A stretch of DNA of 64,000 nucleotides, taken from Streptomyces sp. CHD11. Lineage in GTDB: Bacteria > Actinomycetota > Actinomycetes > Streptomycetales > Streptomycetaceae. Under the pieces are notes generated by a model. The model worked only from the letters and a program-made list of their open reading frames with translations. It was not told where the DNA came from and ran no database searches. Shown in pieces: positions 8,376 to 17,383 of the stretch. Made by a program: the position numbers and the translations under genes. Numbering within the stretch: position 1 is the first letter of the stretch; each line of letters begins with the position of its first letter. The DNA lies in the NCBI RefSeq assembly GCF_018638295.1, contig NZ_JABTTS010000011.1, positions 62,001 to 126,000 of the forward strand, read 5' to 3'.

Positions 8376-8944
8376 TGCGCATCGACTTCACCGTCAACGG
8401 ACGCCCCCAGGAAGCCGACGACGTCTGGGAGGGCGAGTCCCTGCTGTACGTGCTGCGCGAGCGGCTCGGGCTGCCCGGGTCCAAGAACGCCTGCGAGCAG
8501 GGCGAGTGCGGCTCCTGCACGGTCCGCCTGGACGGCGTGCCCGTGTGCTCCTGCCTCGTCGCCGCCGGCCAGGCCCAGGGCCGCGAGGTCGTCACCGTGG
8601 AGGGCCTGGCGGATCTCGCGCGGCAGCGGGCCCGCGGCAGCGCCTGTGGCACCTCATCGGACGAGGCCGGGGGGTGGCGGGCCCGGGGCGCCGACTCGCA
8701 GACCGGCGAGGGCACCGCGCTCTCCCCGGTCCAGCAGGCGTTCATCGACGCCGGCGCCGTCCAGTGCGGGTTCTGCACCCCGGGACTGCTGGTCGCCGCC
8801 GACGAGATGCTCGAGCACAACCCCGACCCGAGCGACGCGGACATCCGCGAGGCCCTCTCCGGCAACCTGTGCCGCTGCACCGGCTACGAGAAGATCATGG
8901 ACGCGGTCCGCCTGGCGGCCGCCCGCCAGTCCGAGGGGGCCTGA
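8375..8944 (+). CDS. xdhC-type small subunit: Xanthine dehydrogenase, 2Fe-2S subunit
   Basis: A 189-residue iron-sulfur subunit. The plant-ferredoxin-like cluster ligands are CEQGECGSCTVRLDG...CSC near residues 39-61. The second, helical cluster domain has QCGFCTPG and LSGNLCRCTGYEKI near 130-180. A segment of about 30 residues between the two domains (around 85-115) is longer and more irregular than in most relatives. It contains one extra cysteine (GSACGTSS) that is probably not a cluster ligand. The protein shuttles electrons from the molybdenum site to FAD. It starts within the stop codon of the FAD subunit and is followed after two bases by the molybdenum subunit, so the three are made in equal amounts. 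Confidence 0.92.
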   Translation: MRIDFTVNGRPQEADDVWEGESLLYVLRERLGLPGSKNACEQGECGSCTVRLDGVPVCSCLVAAGQAQGREVVTVEGLADLARQRARGSACGTSSDEAGGWRARGADSQTGEGTALSPVQQAFIDAGAVQCGFCTPGLLVAADEMLEHNPDPSDADIREALSGNLCRCTGYEKIMDAVRLAAARQSEGA

Positions 8945-8946
8945 GC

Positions 8947-11373
8947 ATGCCCACGAACGGCGTTCCCACGAAGATCACACAGGGCTCGGGCACCAAGGGC
9001 GGCATCGGCGAGTCCACCCTCCGCCCCGACGGCACCCTCAAGGTCACCGGCGAGTTCGCGTACTCCTCCGACATGTGGCACGAGGACATGCTCTGGGGCC
9101 AGATCCTGCGCTCCACCGTCGCCCACGCCGAGATCGTGTCGATCGACACGGGAGAGGCCCTCGCGCTCCCCGGCGTGTACGCCGTCATGACCTACGACGA
9201 CCTGCCGACCGACGTGCGTACCTACGGCCTGGAGATCCAGGACACCCCGGTCCTCGCCCACGGCAAGGTCCGCCACCACGGCGAACCCGTCGCGATCGTC
9301 GCCGCCGACCATCCGGAGACCGCCCGCCGCGCCGCCGCGAAGATCAAGGTGGAGTACCGCGACCTCCCCGTCATCACCGACGAGGCCTCCGCCACCGCTC
9401 CCGACGCGGTCCTCGTCCACGAGAACCGCGTCGACCTCCCCCTCTCGCCTCCGACAGGCTCCGGCGCCGGGGGGACCCCCGTCATCGGCCACGTCCCGCA
9501 CCCCAACGTCGTCCACCGCCAGCCCATCGTGCGCGGCGACGTGGCGGCGGCACGGGAGCGCGCGGACGTGATCGTCGAGGGCGAGTACACCTTCGGCATG
9601 CAGGACCAGGCCTTCCTCGGCCCCGAGTCCGGCCTCGCCGTGCCCGAGGAGGACGGCGGCGTCCACCTCTACATCGCCACCCAGTGGCTCCACTCCGACC
9701 TGCGCCAGATCGCGCCCGTCCTCGGCCTGCCGGAGGACAGGGTACGGATGACCCTGGCCGGCGTCGGCGGGGCGTTCGGCGGCCGCGAGGACCTGTCCAT
9801 GCAGATCCACGCCTGTCTGCTCGCCCTGCGCACCGGCAAACCCGTCAAGATCGTCTACAACCGCTTCGAGTCCTTCTTCGGCCACGTCCACCGCCACCCG
9901 GCCAGGCTGTCCTACGAACACGGTGCCACGGCGGACGGCAGGCTGACCCACGTCAAGTGCCGCATCGTCCTCGACGGCGGCGCGTACGCCTCCGCCTCCC
10001 CGGCCGTGGTCGGCAACGCCTCCTCGCTCGGCGTCGGCCCCTACATCGTGGACGACGTCGACGTCGAGGCCATCGCCCTCTACACCAACAACCCGCCCTG
10101 CGGCGCGATGCGCGGCTTCGGCGCGGTCCAGGCGTGCTTCGCCTACGAGGCCCAGATGGACAAGCTCGCGGCGAAGCTCGGCATGGACCCGGTGGAGCTC
10201 AGACAGCTCAACGCCATGGAACAGGGCACGCTCCTGCCCACGGGGCAGCCCGTCGACTCCCCGGCGCCGGTCGCCGAACTCCTGCGCCGGGTCAAGGCGA
10301 TGCCCATGCCGCCGGAGCGCCAGTGGGAGTCCAGCGAGGGCGCCGACGTACGCCAGTTGCCGGGCGGCCTGTCCAACACCACGCACGGCGAAGGCGTCGT
10401 CCGCGGGGTCGGGTACGCGGTCGGCATCAAGAACGTCGGCTTCTCCGAGGGCTTCGACGACTACTCCACCGCCCGCGTCCGCATGGAGGTGGTGGGCGGT
10501 GAGCCGGTCGCCACCGTGCACACCGCGATGGCGGAGGTCGGTCAGGGCGGCGTCACCGTCCACGCGCAGATCGCCCGCACCGAGCTGGGCGTCGGCCAGG
10601 TCACCATCCACCCGGCGAACACCCGAGTGGGCTCGGCCGGTTCGACGTCCGCCTCCCGGCAGACGTACGTCACCGGAGGAGCGGTCAGACACGCCTGCGA
10701 GCTGGTCCGCGAGCAGGTGCTGGAACTCGGCCGGCGCAGGTTCGGTTCCTGCCACCCCGCCTGGGCCACGGCCGAACTCCTCCTGGAGGGCGGCAAGGTC
10801 GTCACCGACGGCGGCGAGGTGCTCGCCGATCTGGCGGACGTCCTCGGCGACGACGCCGTCGACGCCGAGGAGGAGTGGCGGCACCGGCCGACCGAACCCT
10901 TCGACCCGCGCACCGGCCAGGGCAACGGCCACGTCCAGTACTCCTTCGCCGCGCACCGCGCCGTCGTCGAGGTCGACACCGAACTCGGCCTGGTCAAGGT
11001 CATCGAACTGGCCTGCGCGCAGGACGTCGGCAAGGCGCTCAACCCGCTGTCCGTGATCGGCCAGATCCAGGGTGGCACCACCCAGGGCCTGGGCGTGGCG
11101 GTCATGGAGGAGATCATCGTCGACCCGAGGACGGCGAAGGTGCGCAACCCCTCCTTCACCGACTACCTCATCCCCACCATCCTCGACACGCCGACCATCC
11201 CCGTCGACATGCTCGAACTCGCCGACGACCACGCCCCCTACGGTCTGCGCGGCGTCGGCGAGGCGCCCACCCTGTCCTCGACCCCGGCCGTCCTGGCGGC
11301 CATCCGTGCCGCCACGGGCCTGGAGCTGAACCGAACCCCGGTCCGCCCGGAACACCTCACGGGCACGGTGTGA
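8947..11373 (+). CDS. xdhA: Xanthine dehydrogenase, molybdopterin-binding catalytic subunit
   Basis: An 808-residue catalytic subunit that oxidises hypoxanthine and xanthine to urate. The N-terminal a/b hammerhead domain covers about residues 20-135. The cofactor-binding repeats include GVGGAFGGREDLSMQIHACL (about 275), GAMRGFGAVQACFAYE (about 385), and a region around 530 (EVGQGGVTVHAQIAR). The catalytic glutamate is in the C-terminal GLRGVGEAPTLSS (about 760). These match the xanthine dehydrogenase/aldehyde oxidase family. Substrate choice within the family cannot be read with certainty, but the PucR neighbour, XdhC downstream and uricase in the same window support xanthine. It starts two bases after the 2Fe-2S subunit. 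Length is within the family range for separate molybdenum subunits. Confidence 0.92.
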   Translation: MPTNGVPTKITQGSGTKGGIGESTLRPDGTLKVTGEFAYSSDMWHEDMLWGQILRSTVAHAEIVSIDTGEALALPGVYAVMTYDDLPTDVRTYGLEIQDTPVLAHGKVRHHGEPVAIVAADHPETARRAAAKIKVEYRDLPVITDEASATAPDAVLVHENRVDLPLSPPTGSGAGGTPVIGHVPHPNVVHRQPIVRGDVAAARERADVIVEGEYTFGMQDQAFLGPESGLAVPEEDGGVHLYIATQWLHSDLRQIAPVLGLPEDRVRMTLAGVGGAFGGREDLSMQIHACLLALRTGKPVKIVYNRFESFFGHVHRHPARLSYEHGATADGRLTHVKCRIVLDGGAYASASPAVVGNASSLGVGPYIVDDVDVEAIALYTNNPPCGAMRGFGAVQACFAYEAQMDKLAAKLGMDPVELRQLNAMEQGTLLPTGQPVDSPAPVAELLRRVKAMPMPPERQWESSEGADVRQLPGGLSNTTHGEGVVRGVGYAVGIKNVGFSEGFDDYSTARVRMEVVGGEPVATVHTAMAEVGQGGVTVHAQIARTELGVGQVTIHPANTRVGSAGSTSASRQTYVTGGAVRHACELVREQVLELGRRRFGSCHPAWATAELLLEGGKVVTDGGEVLADLADVLGDDAVDAEEEWRHRPTEPFDPRTGQGNGHVQYSFAAHRAVVEVDTELGLVKVIELACAQDVGKALNPLSVIGQIQGGTTQGLGVAVMEEIIVDPRTAKVRNPSFTDYLIPTILDTPTIPVDMLELADDHAPYGLRGVGEAPTLSSTPAVLAAIRAATGLELNRTPVRPEHLTGTV

Positions 11374-11661
11374 TCCCGCGCCGTCGTCGCGGCCGGTCGT
11401 GCTTTCCCGCCCTGTCCGAGCGGGGCCGGGAGCGGGGCGGGGAGGCACATCCCGGCCCGGTCCGGGCGGCGGCGTCAGGGTGCCCCTGTGCACCTCGGGA
11501 GGGAGCAGGCCCGCATGCCCGGCAATCACTCGAACCGGAGGCCACCGCCGAGGACACGGGCCCGGAAACCCGCCTCCCCGGCGGCGGTGCGGCCGGGGGT
11601 GTTCCCCCCTCCCGCTCCACCCACCGCACCTTCACGCGAACGCAGTCGAGGAGACCCGGAC

Positions 11662-12813
11662 ATGCTGGACATCGCCGAGGAGCTGAACCGGTGGGTCGGG
11701 CAGGGGCGTGACTTCGCGGTCGCCACCGTCGTGGCGGTCGGCGGCAGCGCGCCCCGCACGCCCGGGGCCGCCCTCGCGGTCGACGCCGACGGCACCGCCA
11801 TCGGCTCGGTCTCCGGAGGCTGTGTGGAGAGCGCGGTGTACGGGCTGTGCGAGCAGGCGCTGAGGGACGGCCGAACCGTCCTGGAACGCTTCGGATACGG
11901 CGACGAGGACGCCTTCGCCGCAGGGCTGACCTGCGGGGGCGTCATCGACATCCTGGTGGCACCGGTCCGTGCAGCGGACCCCGCACGCCCGGTGCTCGCC
12001 GCCGCCCTCGCCGCCGCCGCACAAGGGCGTGCCGCGGCGCTGGCGCGGATCGTGAACGGCCCGGCGGAACTGCTGGGCCGCGCGCTGACGGTCCGCCCGG
12101 ACGGCTCGTCCGAGGGGGGCTTCGGCGCCCACCCGGAACTGGACCGCACGGCCGCCGCCGAGGCGGGCGCCTTCCTGGACGCCGGCCGCACCGGCACCCT
12201 GGAGATCGGAGAGCAGGGATCGCGTTGCGGAGCACCGCTCACCCTGCTGGTCGAGTCCTCCGTCCCCCCGCCCCGCATGATCATTTTCGGCGCGATCGAC
12301 TTCGCCTCGGCCCTGGTACGGCTCGGCAAGCTCCTCGGCCACCACGTCACGGTGTGCGACGCCCGCCCGGTCTTCGCCACCGGGGCCCGCTTCCCCGAGG
12401 CCGACGAGATCGTCGTCGAGTGGCCCCACACCTACCTGGAACACACCTCCGTCGACGCCCGTACGGTCCTGTGCGTCCTGACCCACGACGCCAAGTTCGA
12501 CGTACCACTCCTGCGCCTCGCCCTGCGCCTCCCGGTCGCCTACGTCGGCGCGATGGGCTCCCGCCGCACCCACCTGGACCGCAACGCCCGCCTGCGCGAG
12601 GTCGGCGTGAGCGACCTGGAACTCGCCCGTCTCAGGTCCCCCATCGGCCTGGACCTGGGAGCCCGCACGCCGGAGGAGACGGCCCTGTCCATCGCCGCGG
12701 AGATCGTCGCGAACCGGCGCGGCGGGACCGGGGTGCCCCTCGCGGGCGCCCACACCCCGATCCACCACGACGCCACCACCGGCCCGGCGGACCGTACCGG
12801 CCCGGTGGCCTGA
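11662..12813 (+). CDS. xdhC: XdhC-family molybdenum cofactor insertion factor
   Basis: 383 residues. The N-terminal XdhC/CoxI domain shows VVAVGGSAPRTPGAALAV and the conserved SVSGGCVESAVY at about residues 45-57, whose cysteine is a family hallmark. The C-terminal Rossmann-type XdhC domain begins near 205 (RMIIFGAIDFASALVRLGKLLG) and ends around 350 with YVGAMGSRRTHLDRNARL. XdhC proteins bind molybdopterin, protect it, allow sulfuration and insert it into xanthine dehydrogenase. The gene lies 288 bases after the catalytic subunit on the same strand. That gap holds no convincing gene, so it may have its own promoter. The ATG follows a GAGGAG site. The frame is open further upstream, but that extension looks non-coding. 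Confidence 0.9.
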   Translation: MLDIAEELNRWVGQGRDFAVATVVAVGGSAPRTPGAALAVDADGTAIGSVSGGCVESAVYGLCEQALRDGRTVLERFGYGDEDAFAAGLTCGGVIDILVAPVRAADPARPVLAAALAAAAQGRAAALARIVNGPAELLGRALTVRPDGSSEGGFGAHPELDRTAAAEAGAFLDAGRTGTLEIGEQGSRCGAPLTLLVESSVPPPRMIIFGAIDFASALVRLGKLLGHHVTVCDARPVFATGARFPEADEIVVEWPHTYLEHTSVDARTVLCVLTHDAKFDVPLLRLALRLPVAYVGAMGSRRTHLDRNARLREVGVSDLELARLRSPIGLDLGARTPEETALSIAAEIVANRRGGTGVPLAGAHTPIHHDATTGPADRTGPVA

Positions 12814-12926
12814 CCGGCCGGCCGTCAGCAGGCCCGTCCCGGACCTGCCCGACAAGGTCCGCCGTGCCCGCGCCGTCCTGTCGGCTTCGCGCCGGTCGGT
12901 GCCGCCGCCCCTCACGCGCCGCCGGT

Positions 12927-13367
12927 TCACGCCCGCCGGAGCAGCCGGTTCACCGCCCGCCCGAACATACGGCGCCCGGCACGGGCCAGTACGGCCTCAC
13001 CGGAGGCGGGCAGGAACCGGACCCGGATCTCCTCCCGCCACACCACCCGGGCCCCGCCCCCGGGACCCGGCCGCACCTCGATCTCCGCCCAGCCGGTGAC
13101 GACACGGCCCCGCTTCTCCAGGCGGCAGAAGCCCGGGGTGTCGCCCGCCGGGGGCTGCCACACCGTCACCTCCATCGGGTCGTCGAAGGACAGGGGGCCC
13201 AGGCCTGTGCGGGCGACGAACACGGTGCCCTCGCCGGTGGGAGGGGGAGTGGTCACCGTGACACGGGTCAGCGGGACCACATCGCCGTGACGGGGCCATG
13301 TCGTGAGCCGGCGCCAGGCCTCGTCGAGGGGGAGTGGTGCGGTGCGCTGGAGCTGGAAGGTGGCCAC
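12927..13367 (-). CDS. SRPBCC-superfamily small-molecule-binding protein
   Basis: A 146-residue protein with the START/Bet v1-like pattern. It opens MATFQLQRTAPLPLDEAWRRLTTW, typical for this superfamily, and continues with a series of beta strands rich in valine and arginine (VRFLPASGEAVLARAGRRMFG at the closing helix, quoted in part). Members bind hydrophobic ligands or act as polyketide cyclases. No catalytic signature is visible, and no polyketide genes are near. It is convergent with xdhC and divergent from the glycosyltransferase operon. In Streptomyces stand-alone proteins of this length are usually annotated as polyketide cyclase/dehydrase-like without known function. Start codon context is weak, so the exact N-terminus is uncertain by a few residues. 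Confidence 0.75.
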   Translation of the reverse strand: MATFQLQRTAPLPLDEAWRRLTTWPRHGDVVPLTRVTVTTPPPTGEGTVFVARTGLGPLSFDDPMEVTVWQPPAGDTPGFCRLEKRGRVVTGWAEIEVRPGPGGGARVVWREEIRVRFLPASGEAVLARAGRRMFGRAVNRLLRRA

Positions 13368-13738
13368 GGGGGAATCCTAGGAAACCGCGGACGTCCGGCG
13401 GCAGGCCAGGCACCGCTCACCCGGCCGGCCCAGTCGCGAGCGGGCCCGGTCGCGACCGGGCGACGTCTCCACGCTCCCGCGGCGCGAATACCGGCGTGAT
13501 CACGGTCGCCGCCCGCGTCGGCGCCGTGACCATGACCCCGGCGAGGGCGGCCGCCGGGACGTGCCCCCGGATGACTCACGACATGCCCGATCGGGGCGAT
13601 ATGGGACAAGCTGTGTCCAAGTGTTTGAGACAACCGCGAACGCGGCACCCGCGTCCCGGTAGCACCTCGGACCTCTCAGGGACGGAGCACAGCCCCGATG
13701 CGCAGCCTTGGTACCAGAGCCCGGGGGAGGGCGTTCGG
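13368..13738. other. Upstream region of the glycosyltransferase operon
   Basis: 371 bases between divergent genes. It holds an inverted repeat (13604-13618) and a small hairpin CCGCG-AA-CGCGG (13634-13645). The stretch TTTGAGACA just after the inverted repeat could be a -35 element, but no matching -10 was found. The operon start is fixed by GGGGGAGG before the ATG at 13739. Confidence 0.4.
13604..13618. promoter_or_regulatory. Inverted repeat GGACA-N5-TGTCC upstream of the glycosyltransferase operon
   Basis: Perfect five-base arms GGACA and TGTCC with spacer AGCTG, 120 bases upstream of the first glycosyltransferase. The layout fits a dimeric repressor site or part of the leader. No regulator gene is adjacent, so its role is open. 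Confidence 0.35.
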
Positions 13739-14743
13739 ATGACGTCGTACGCCGTCGTGATCCCGACCCTGGTGCGGGACACCCTCGCCGACTGCCTCGC
13801 CGCGCTGGCCGCGGCGCACGGGCCGCGCCCCGACGAGATCGTCCTCGTCGACGACCGCCCCGGCCCCGCGCCACCGGCCGGCGCGCTGGGCCACGCGCTC
13901 AGCGTCCTGGGGGACCTGCGCGAACGCACCACCGTCCTGCACGGCGGCGCCCGCGGACCGGCCGCCGCACGCAACACCGGGCTGCGCGCCGTCACCGCGC
14001 CCTGGGTCGCCTTTCTCGACGACGACGTCCAGGTCGGGCCCCGCTGGTGCGCGCAGCTCCTGGAGGACCTCGAGGAGGCGTCCCCCGACACCGCCGGAGT
14101 CCAGGGGGTCATCACCGTGCCGCTGCCCGGCGGGCGCCGTCCCACCGACTGGGAACGCGGCACCGCGGGGCTCGCCCGGGCCCGCTGGACCACCGCCGAC
14201 ATGACCTACCGCACCGGGGCCCTGAAGCAGGCGGGCGGCTTCGACGAACGCTTCTCCCGGGCCTTCTGCGAGGACGCCGACCTCGCGCTGCGCCTCCTCG
14301 ACGCGGGCTGGCGCATCCGCCGGGGCCACCGCACCACCCTGCACCCGGTGCGCCCCGCCTCCCGCTGGGCGTCCCTCGGACAGCAGCGCGGCCACGCCGA
14401 CGACGCCCTGATGTGCCGGCTGCACGGCCCCGACTGGTGGGCCAAGGCGGTGGCGCCGCGCGGCCGGATCCGCAGACACGCCGCGATCACCGCCGCGGGG
14501 GCGGCGGCCTGCGTCCTCGGGGCCACCGGGCACCGTGCGGCGGCCACGGCCTGCGCGCTCGGCTGGGCCGCCGGAACCGCCGAGTTCGCCCGCGCCCGGA
14601 TCGTCCCCGGACCGCGCACCCGGCACGAGGTGACGACCGTGCTGGCCACCAGCGTGGCCATACCGCCCGCCGCGACCTGGCACCGGCTGACCGGGGCCTG
14701 GCGCCACCGCCACGCCCCCGCCTGGCCGGAGGCGGCCCGGTGA
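13739..14743 (+). CDS. Family 2 glycosyltransferase with C-terminal hydrophobic segment
   Basis: 334 residues. The GT-A fold nucleotide-sugar domain starts YAVVIPTLVRDTLADCLAAL. The metal-binding DXD equivalent is VAFLDDDVQVG at about residue 90-100. The acceptor-side GGFDERFSRAFCEDADLALR lies near 165-185, where ED is the usual catalytic base. The last 100 residues contain one or two hydrophobic helices rich in alanine (about 245-285), suggesting membrane association. It starts the operon, with GGGGGAGG as ribosome site, and its TGA overlaps the GTG of the next gene by four bases. Together with the phosphatase and GT9 genes it probably adds sugars to a heptose-containing surface glycan. Donor sugar unknown. 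Confidence 0.85.
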   Translation: MTSYAVVIPTLVRDTLADCLAALAAAHGPRPDEIVLVDDRPGPAPPAGALGHALSVLGDLRERTTVLHGGARGPAAARNTGLRAVTAPWVAFLDDDVQVGPRWCAQLLEDLEEASPDTAGVQGVITVPLPGGRRPTDWERGTAGLARARWTTADMTYRTGALKQAGGFDERFSRAFCEDADLALRLLDAGWRIRRGHRTTLHPVRPASRWASLGQQRGHADDALMCRLHGPDWWAKAVAPRGRIRRHAAITAAGAAACVLGATGHRAAATACALGWAAGTAEFARARIVPGPRTRHEVTTVLATSVAIPPAATWHRLTGAWRHRHAPAWPEAAR

Positions 14744-15336
14744 GCCGGGTGAAGGCGGTGCTCCTCGACCGCGACGGCACCCTGGTCCACGACGTCCCCT
14801 ACAACGCCGACCCCGCCCTGGTGCGGCCCGTCGAGGGCGCCCGCGAGGCCCTCGCCGAGTTGCGCGCACACGGCATCCGCACCGGCGTCGTCACCAACCA
14901 GTCCGGTATCGCGCGCGGGCTGCTCACCGAGGCCGACGCCCGCCGCGTCAACCGGCGCGTCGACGAACTCCTCGGCCCCTTCGACGTATGGGCCCTGTGC
15001 CCGCACGGTCCCGACGACGGTTGCCACTGCCGCAAACCCCGCCCGGGGATGGTGCTGTGGGCGGCCGGCCGTCTCTGCACGGACCCGGCCGACTGCGTCG
15101 TCATCGGCGACATCGGCTCCGACCTGGAGGCCGCCCGCCGGGCCGGCGCCCGCGGCATCCTCGTCCCCACCCCGCAGACCCTCCCCGAGGAGACGTCCGC
15201 GGCCCCCTGTGTGGCCCCGGACCTCCCGGCAGCGGTGCGGCTGCTCCTCGGCCCCCCGCCCGGTGACCGCCCCCCGGGCCCCCCGCCCGTCCTGGCATCC
15301 GACGCCGGACGGCCCGAGCCCCGGAGGGGCGCGTGA
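14740..15336 (+). CDS. gmhB: HAD-IIIA phosphatase, GmhB-like (heptose bisphosphate phosphatase)
   Basis: 198 residues. HAD motif I is LLDRDGTLVHD at about residues 8-18, motif II is VVTNQSGIARG, and motif III/IV is CHCRKPRPGM with VVIGDIGSDLEAARRAGA. The loop CPHGPDDGCHCRKP has the Cys-x-His...Cys-x-Cys spacing of the structural zinc site that is diagnostic of GmhB-type enzymes. GmhB removes the 7-phosphate from D-glycero-manno-heptose 1,7-bisphosphate on the way to nucleotide-activated heptose; related histidinol-phosphatases share the fold. The last 35 residues are a proline-rich tail not needed for the fold. It overlaps both neighbours by four bases. Adjacent GT9 (heptosyltransferase-type) genes strengthen the heptose assignment. 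Confidence 0.85.
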   Translation: MSRVKAVLLDRDGTLVHDVPYNADPALVRPVEGAREALAELRAHGIRTGVVTNQSGIARGLLTEADARRVNRRVDELLGPFDVWALCPHGPDDGCHCRKPRPGMVLWAAGRLCTDPADCVVIGDIGSDLEAARRAGARGILVPTPQTLPEETSAAPCVAPDLPAAVRLLLGPPPGDRPPGPPPVLASDAGRPEPRRGA

Positions 15337-16328
15337 AGGCCCTCGTCACCCGGCTCGACAGCTTCGGCGACGTCCTGCTCGCCGGACCCGCCGTGCGTGC
15401 CGTCGCCGCCCGGGCCGGCCATGTCACCGTGTTGTGCGGCCCGCACGGCGCACCCGCCGCCCGGCTGCTGCCCGGCGTCGACGAGGTGCTGGTCTGGGAC
15501 TCGCCCTGGACCGGTTTCGACCCACCCGGGGTCAGCCGTGAGCAGGTCGACGCACTGGTCACCGCCGTCGACGCCGACACCGCGCTGATCCTCACCTCCT
15601 TCCACCAGTCGCCCCTGCCCGCCGCCCTGCTGCTGCGCCTGGCCGGAGTCCGCTTCATCGCCGCCGACAGCGAGGACTACCCGGGCTCCCTCCTCGACGT
15701 CCGCCACCACCGCGCCCCGCACGCCCACGAGGCCGAGGCCGCGCTCGACCTCGCCGAGGCCGCCGGTTTCCCCCGGCCCGACGACACCCGGCTGCGGGTG
15801 CTCCCGCCGCCCCCGGCCGAGGCGCTGACCGGCTCCGGCGGCTACGTCGCCGTCCATCCGGGCGCCAGTGTGCCCGCCCGCGCCTGGAGCCCCCGCCGGT
15901 GCGCGCAGGCGGTGCGCGAACTCGCCGCCGCCGGACGCCGGGTGGTGGTCACCGGAGGCGCGGGGGAGCGGGACCTGACCGCGTACGTCGCCGGTGACCA
16001 CGCCGTCGACCTCGGCGGCCGCACGGACGCCGCGGAACTCTCCGGAGTGCTCGCCGGGGCCGACTGCGTCGTCACCGGCAACACCGGCCCCGCCCACCTC
16101 GCCGCCGCCGTCGGCACCCCGGTGGTGTCCCTGTTCTCGCCGGTCGTCCCCGCCGAGCGCTGGCGGCCGTACGGCGTGCCGTACGTCCTCCTCGGCGACC
16201 AGCGCGCACCGTGCGCCGGCACCCGGGCCCGGCAGTGCCCCGTACCGGGCCACCCGTGTCTCGACGAGGTCACCGCGTACGACGTCGTCGCCGCCGTCGG
16301 CAAACTCGCCGGCGAGGTGATCAGGTGA
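15333..16328 (+). CDS. Family 9 glycosyltransferase (heptosyltransferase-like)
   Basis: 331 residues with the GT-B fold of the ADP-heptose transferase family. It opens MKALVTRLDSFGDVLLAGPAV, the typical GT9 start (RLDSFGDVL, acceptor side). The nucleotide-binding half has VAVHPGASVPARAWSPRR near 170 and VVTGGAGERDL near 200. The family signature is CVVTGNTGPAHLAAAVGTPVVSLF at about 245-268, quoted in parts. In Gram-negative bacteria these enzymes build the lipopolysaccharide core. Streptomyces has no lipopolysaccharide, so the acceptor is likely another cell-surface glycan or a glycolipid. Translation is coupled on both sides (GTGA overlaps). It shares motifs with the next gene, suggesting an old duplication. 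Confidence 0.87.
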   Translation: MKALVTRLDSFGDVLLAGPAVRAVAARAGHVTVLCGPHGAPAARLLPGVDEVLVWDSPWTGFDPPGVSREQVDALVTAVDADTALILTSFHQSPLPAALLLRLAGVRFIAADSEDYPGSLLDVRHHRAPHAHEAEAALDLAEAAGFPRPDDTRLRVLPPPPAEALTGSGGYVAVHPGASVPARAWSPRRCAQAVRELAAAGRRVVVTGGAGERDLTAYVAGDHAVDLGGRTDAAELSGVLAGADCVVTGNTGPAHLAAAVGTPVVSLFSPVVPAERWRPYGVPYVLLGDQRAPCAGTRARQCPVPGHPCLDEVTAYDVVAAVGKLAGEVIR

Positions 16329-17383
16329 GCGGCCGCCCGGCGCCCGGCGCGGCTTCCGCGCAGTCCCGGTCCTGCCCCGGCGACGTGCGGCCCGTACGGC
16401 ACGACTCGGCGGCCTCCGCACCGCGGGCGCGGCTCCTCGCCCTGCGCGCCCTCGGTCTGGGGGACCTGCTGGCCGCGGTTCCCGCGCTGAGAGCACTGCG
16501 GCGGGAGTATCCCGGCCACGAACTGGTACTGGCCGCGCCCGCCGAACTCGCGCCGGCCGCACGGGCCACCGGAGCCGTCGACCGGCTGCTGCCCGCCTCC
16601 GCGCCCTCCCGCGCCGTACCGCGCTCCCTCGACTGGACCGGCCCGCCTCCCGACATCGCGGTGGACCTGCACGGCAACGGACCGCCCAGCCACCGCCTGC
16701 TGCAGAGACTGCGCCCCCTGCGCCTGCTGGCCTTCGCCCACCCCGGGACCCCGGAGATCGGGGGCCCGCCCTGGTACGCCGGGGAACACGAGCGCGACCG
16801 CTGGTGCCGGCTGCTCCACTCGTACGGCATCGACGCCGACCCCACCGACCTGCTGCTGCCCCGCCCGCAGACCGTGTCCCCCGCCCCCGGTGCCGTCGTG
16901 CTGCACCCCGGCGCCGGCGCCCCCGCCCGGTGCTGGCCGGTCGAGCGGTACGCGGCCGTCGCGACCGCCCTGCGGAACCGCGGCCGGCGGGTGGTGGTCA
17001 CGGGCGGACCGGACGAGGGAGACCTGGTGGCGCGGCTCGCCAAGCAGGCCGGCCTGCCCGACACCGACGTCTTCGCGGGCGGCCCGCCCTTCGACCGGCT
17101 GTCCGCCCTGGTCGCGGGCGCCCGGGTCCTCGTCAGCGGTGACACCGGGCTCGCCCACCTGGCGGTCGCCCACGCCACTCCCACCGTCACCCTCTTCGGC
17201 CCGGTCCCGCCCAGCCAGTGGGGCCCGCCCGCCCGGCCGCGCCACATCGCCCTCTGGCACGGCCCGCCGGGCGACCCCCACGCCGACCGTCCCGGCCCGG
17301 CGCTGCTGCGCATCACCCCCGAGGAGGTCCTCCACGCCCTGGACCGCCTGCCCGCCCCGCTGGGAGGCCCGAACCCGCGATGA
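16325..17383 (+). CDS. Second family 9 glycosyltransferase (heptosyltransferase-like)
   Basis: 352 residues. After a disordered start of about 35 residues comes LLALRALGLGDLLAAVPALR, the GT9 N-terminal motif. Later come VVLHPGAGAPARCWPVERYA (about 195) and VLVSGDTGLAHLAVAHATPTVTLFGP (about 265-290, in parts), the GT9 signature. It differs enough from its upstream neighbour to act on a different position or acceptor. A GTGA overlap joins it to the previous gene and an ATGA overlap to the small frame behind it. The stretch before the motif could mean the true start is further downstream, but the four-base overlap argues for the GTG given here. Confidence 0.85.
   Translation: MSGRPAPGAASAQSRSCPGDVRPVRHDSAASAPRARLLALRALGLGDLLAAVPALRALRREYPGHELVLAAPAELAPAARATGAVDRLLPASAPSRAVPRSLDWTGPPPDIAVDLHGNGPPSHRLLQRLRPLRLLAFAHPGTPEIGGPPWYAGEHERDRWCRLLHSYGIDADPTDLLLPRPQTVSPAPGAVVLHPGAGAPARCWPVERYAAVATALRNRGRRVVVTGGPDEGDLVARLAKQAGLPDTDVFAGGPPFDRLSALVAGARVLVSGDTGLAHLAVAHATPTVTLFGPVPPSQWGPPARPRHIALWHGPPGDPHADRPGPALLRITPEEVLHALDRLPAPLGGPNPR

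Noticed and set aside
8884..11529. Very long open frame on the minus strand opposite the xanthine dehydrogenase subunit
   Set aside because: It mirrors the codon pattern of the real gene; high GC at third positions leaves complementary frames open. The plus strand holds all family motifs.
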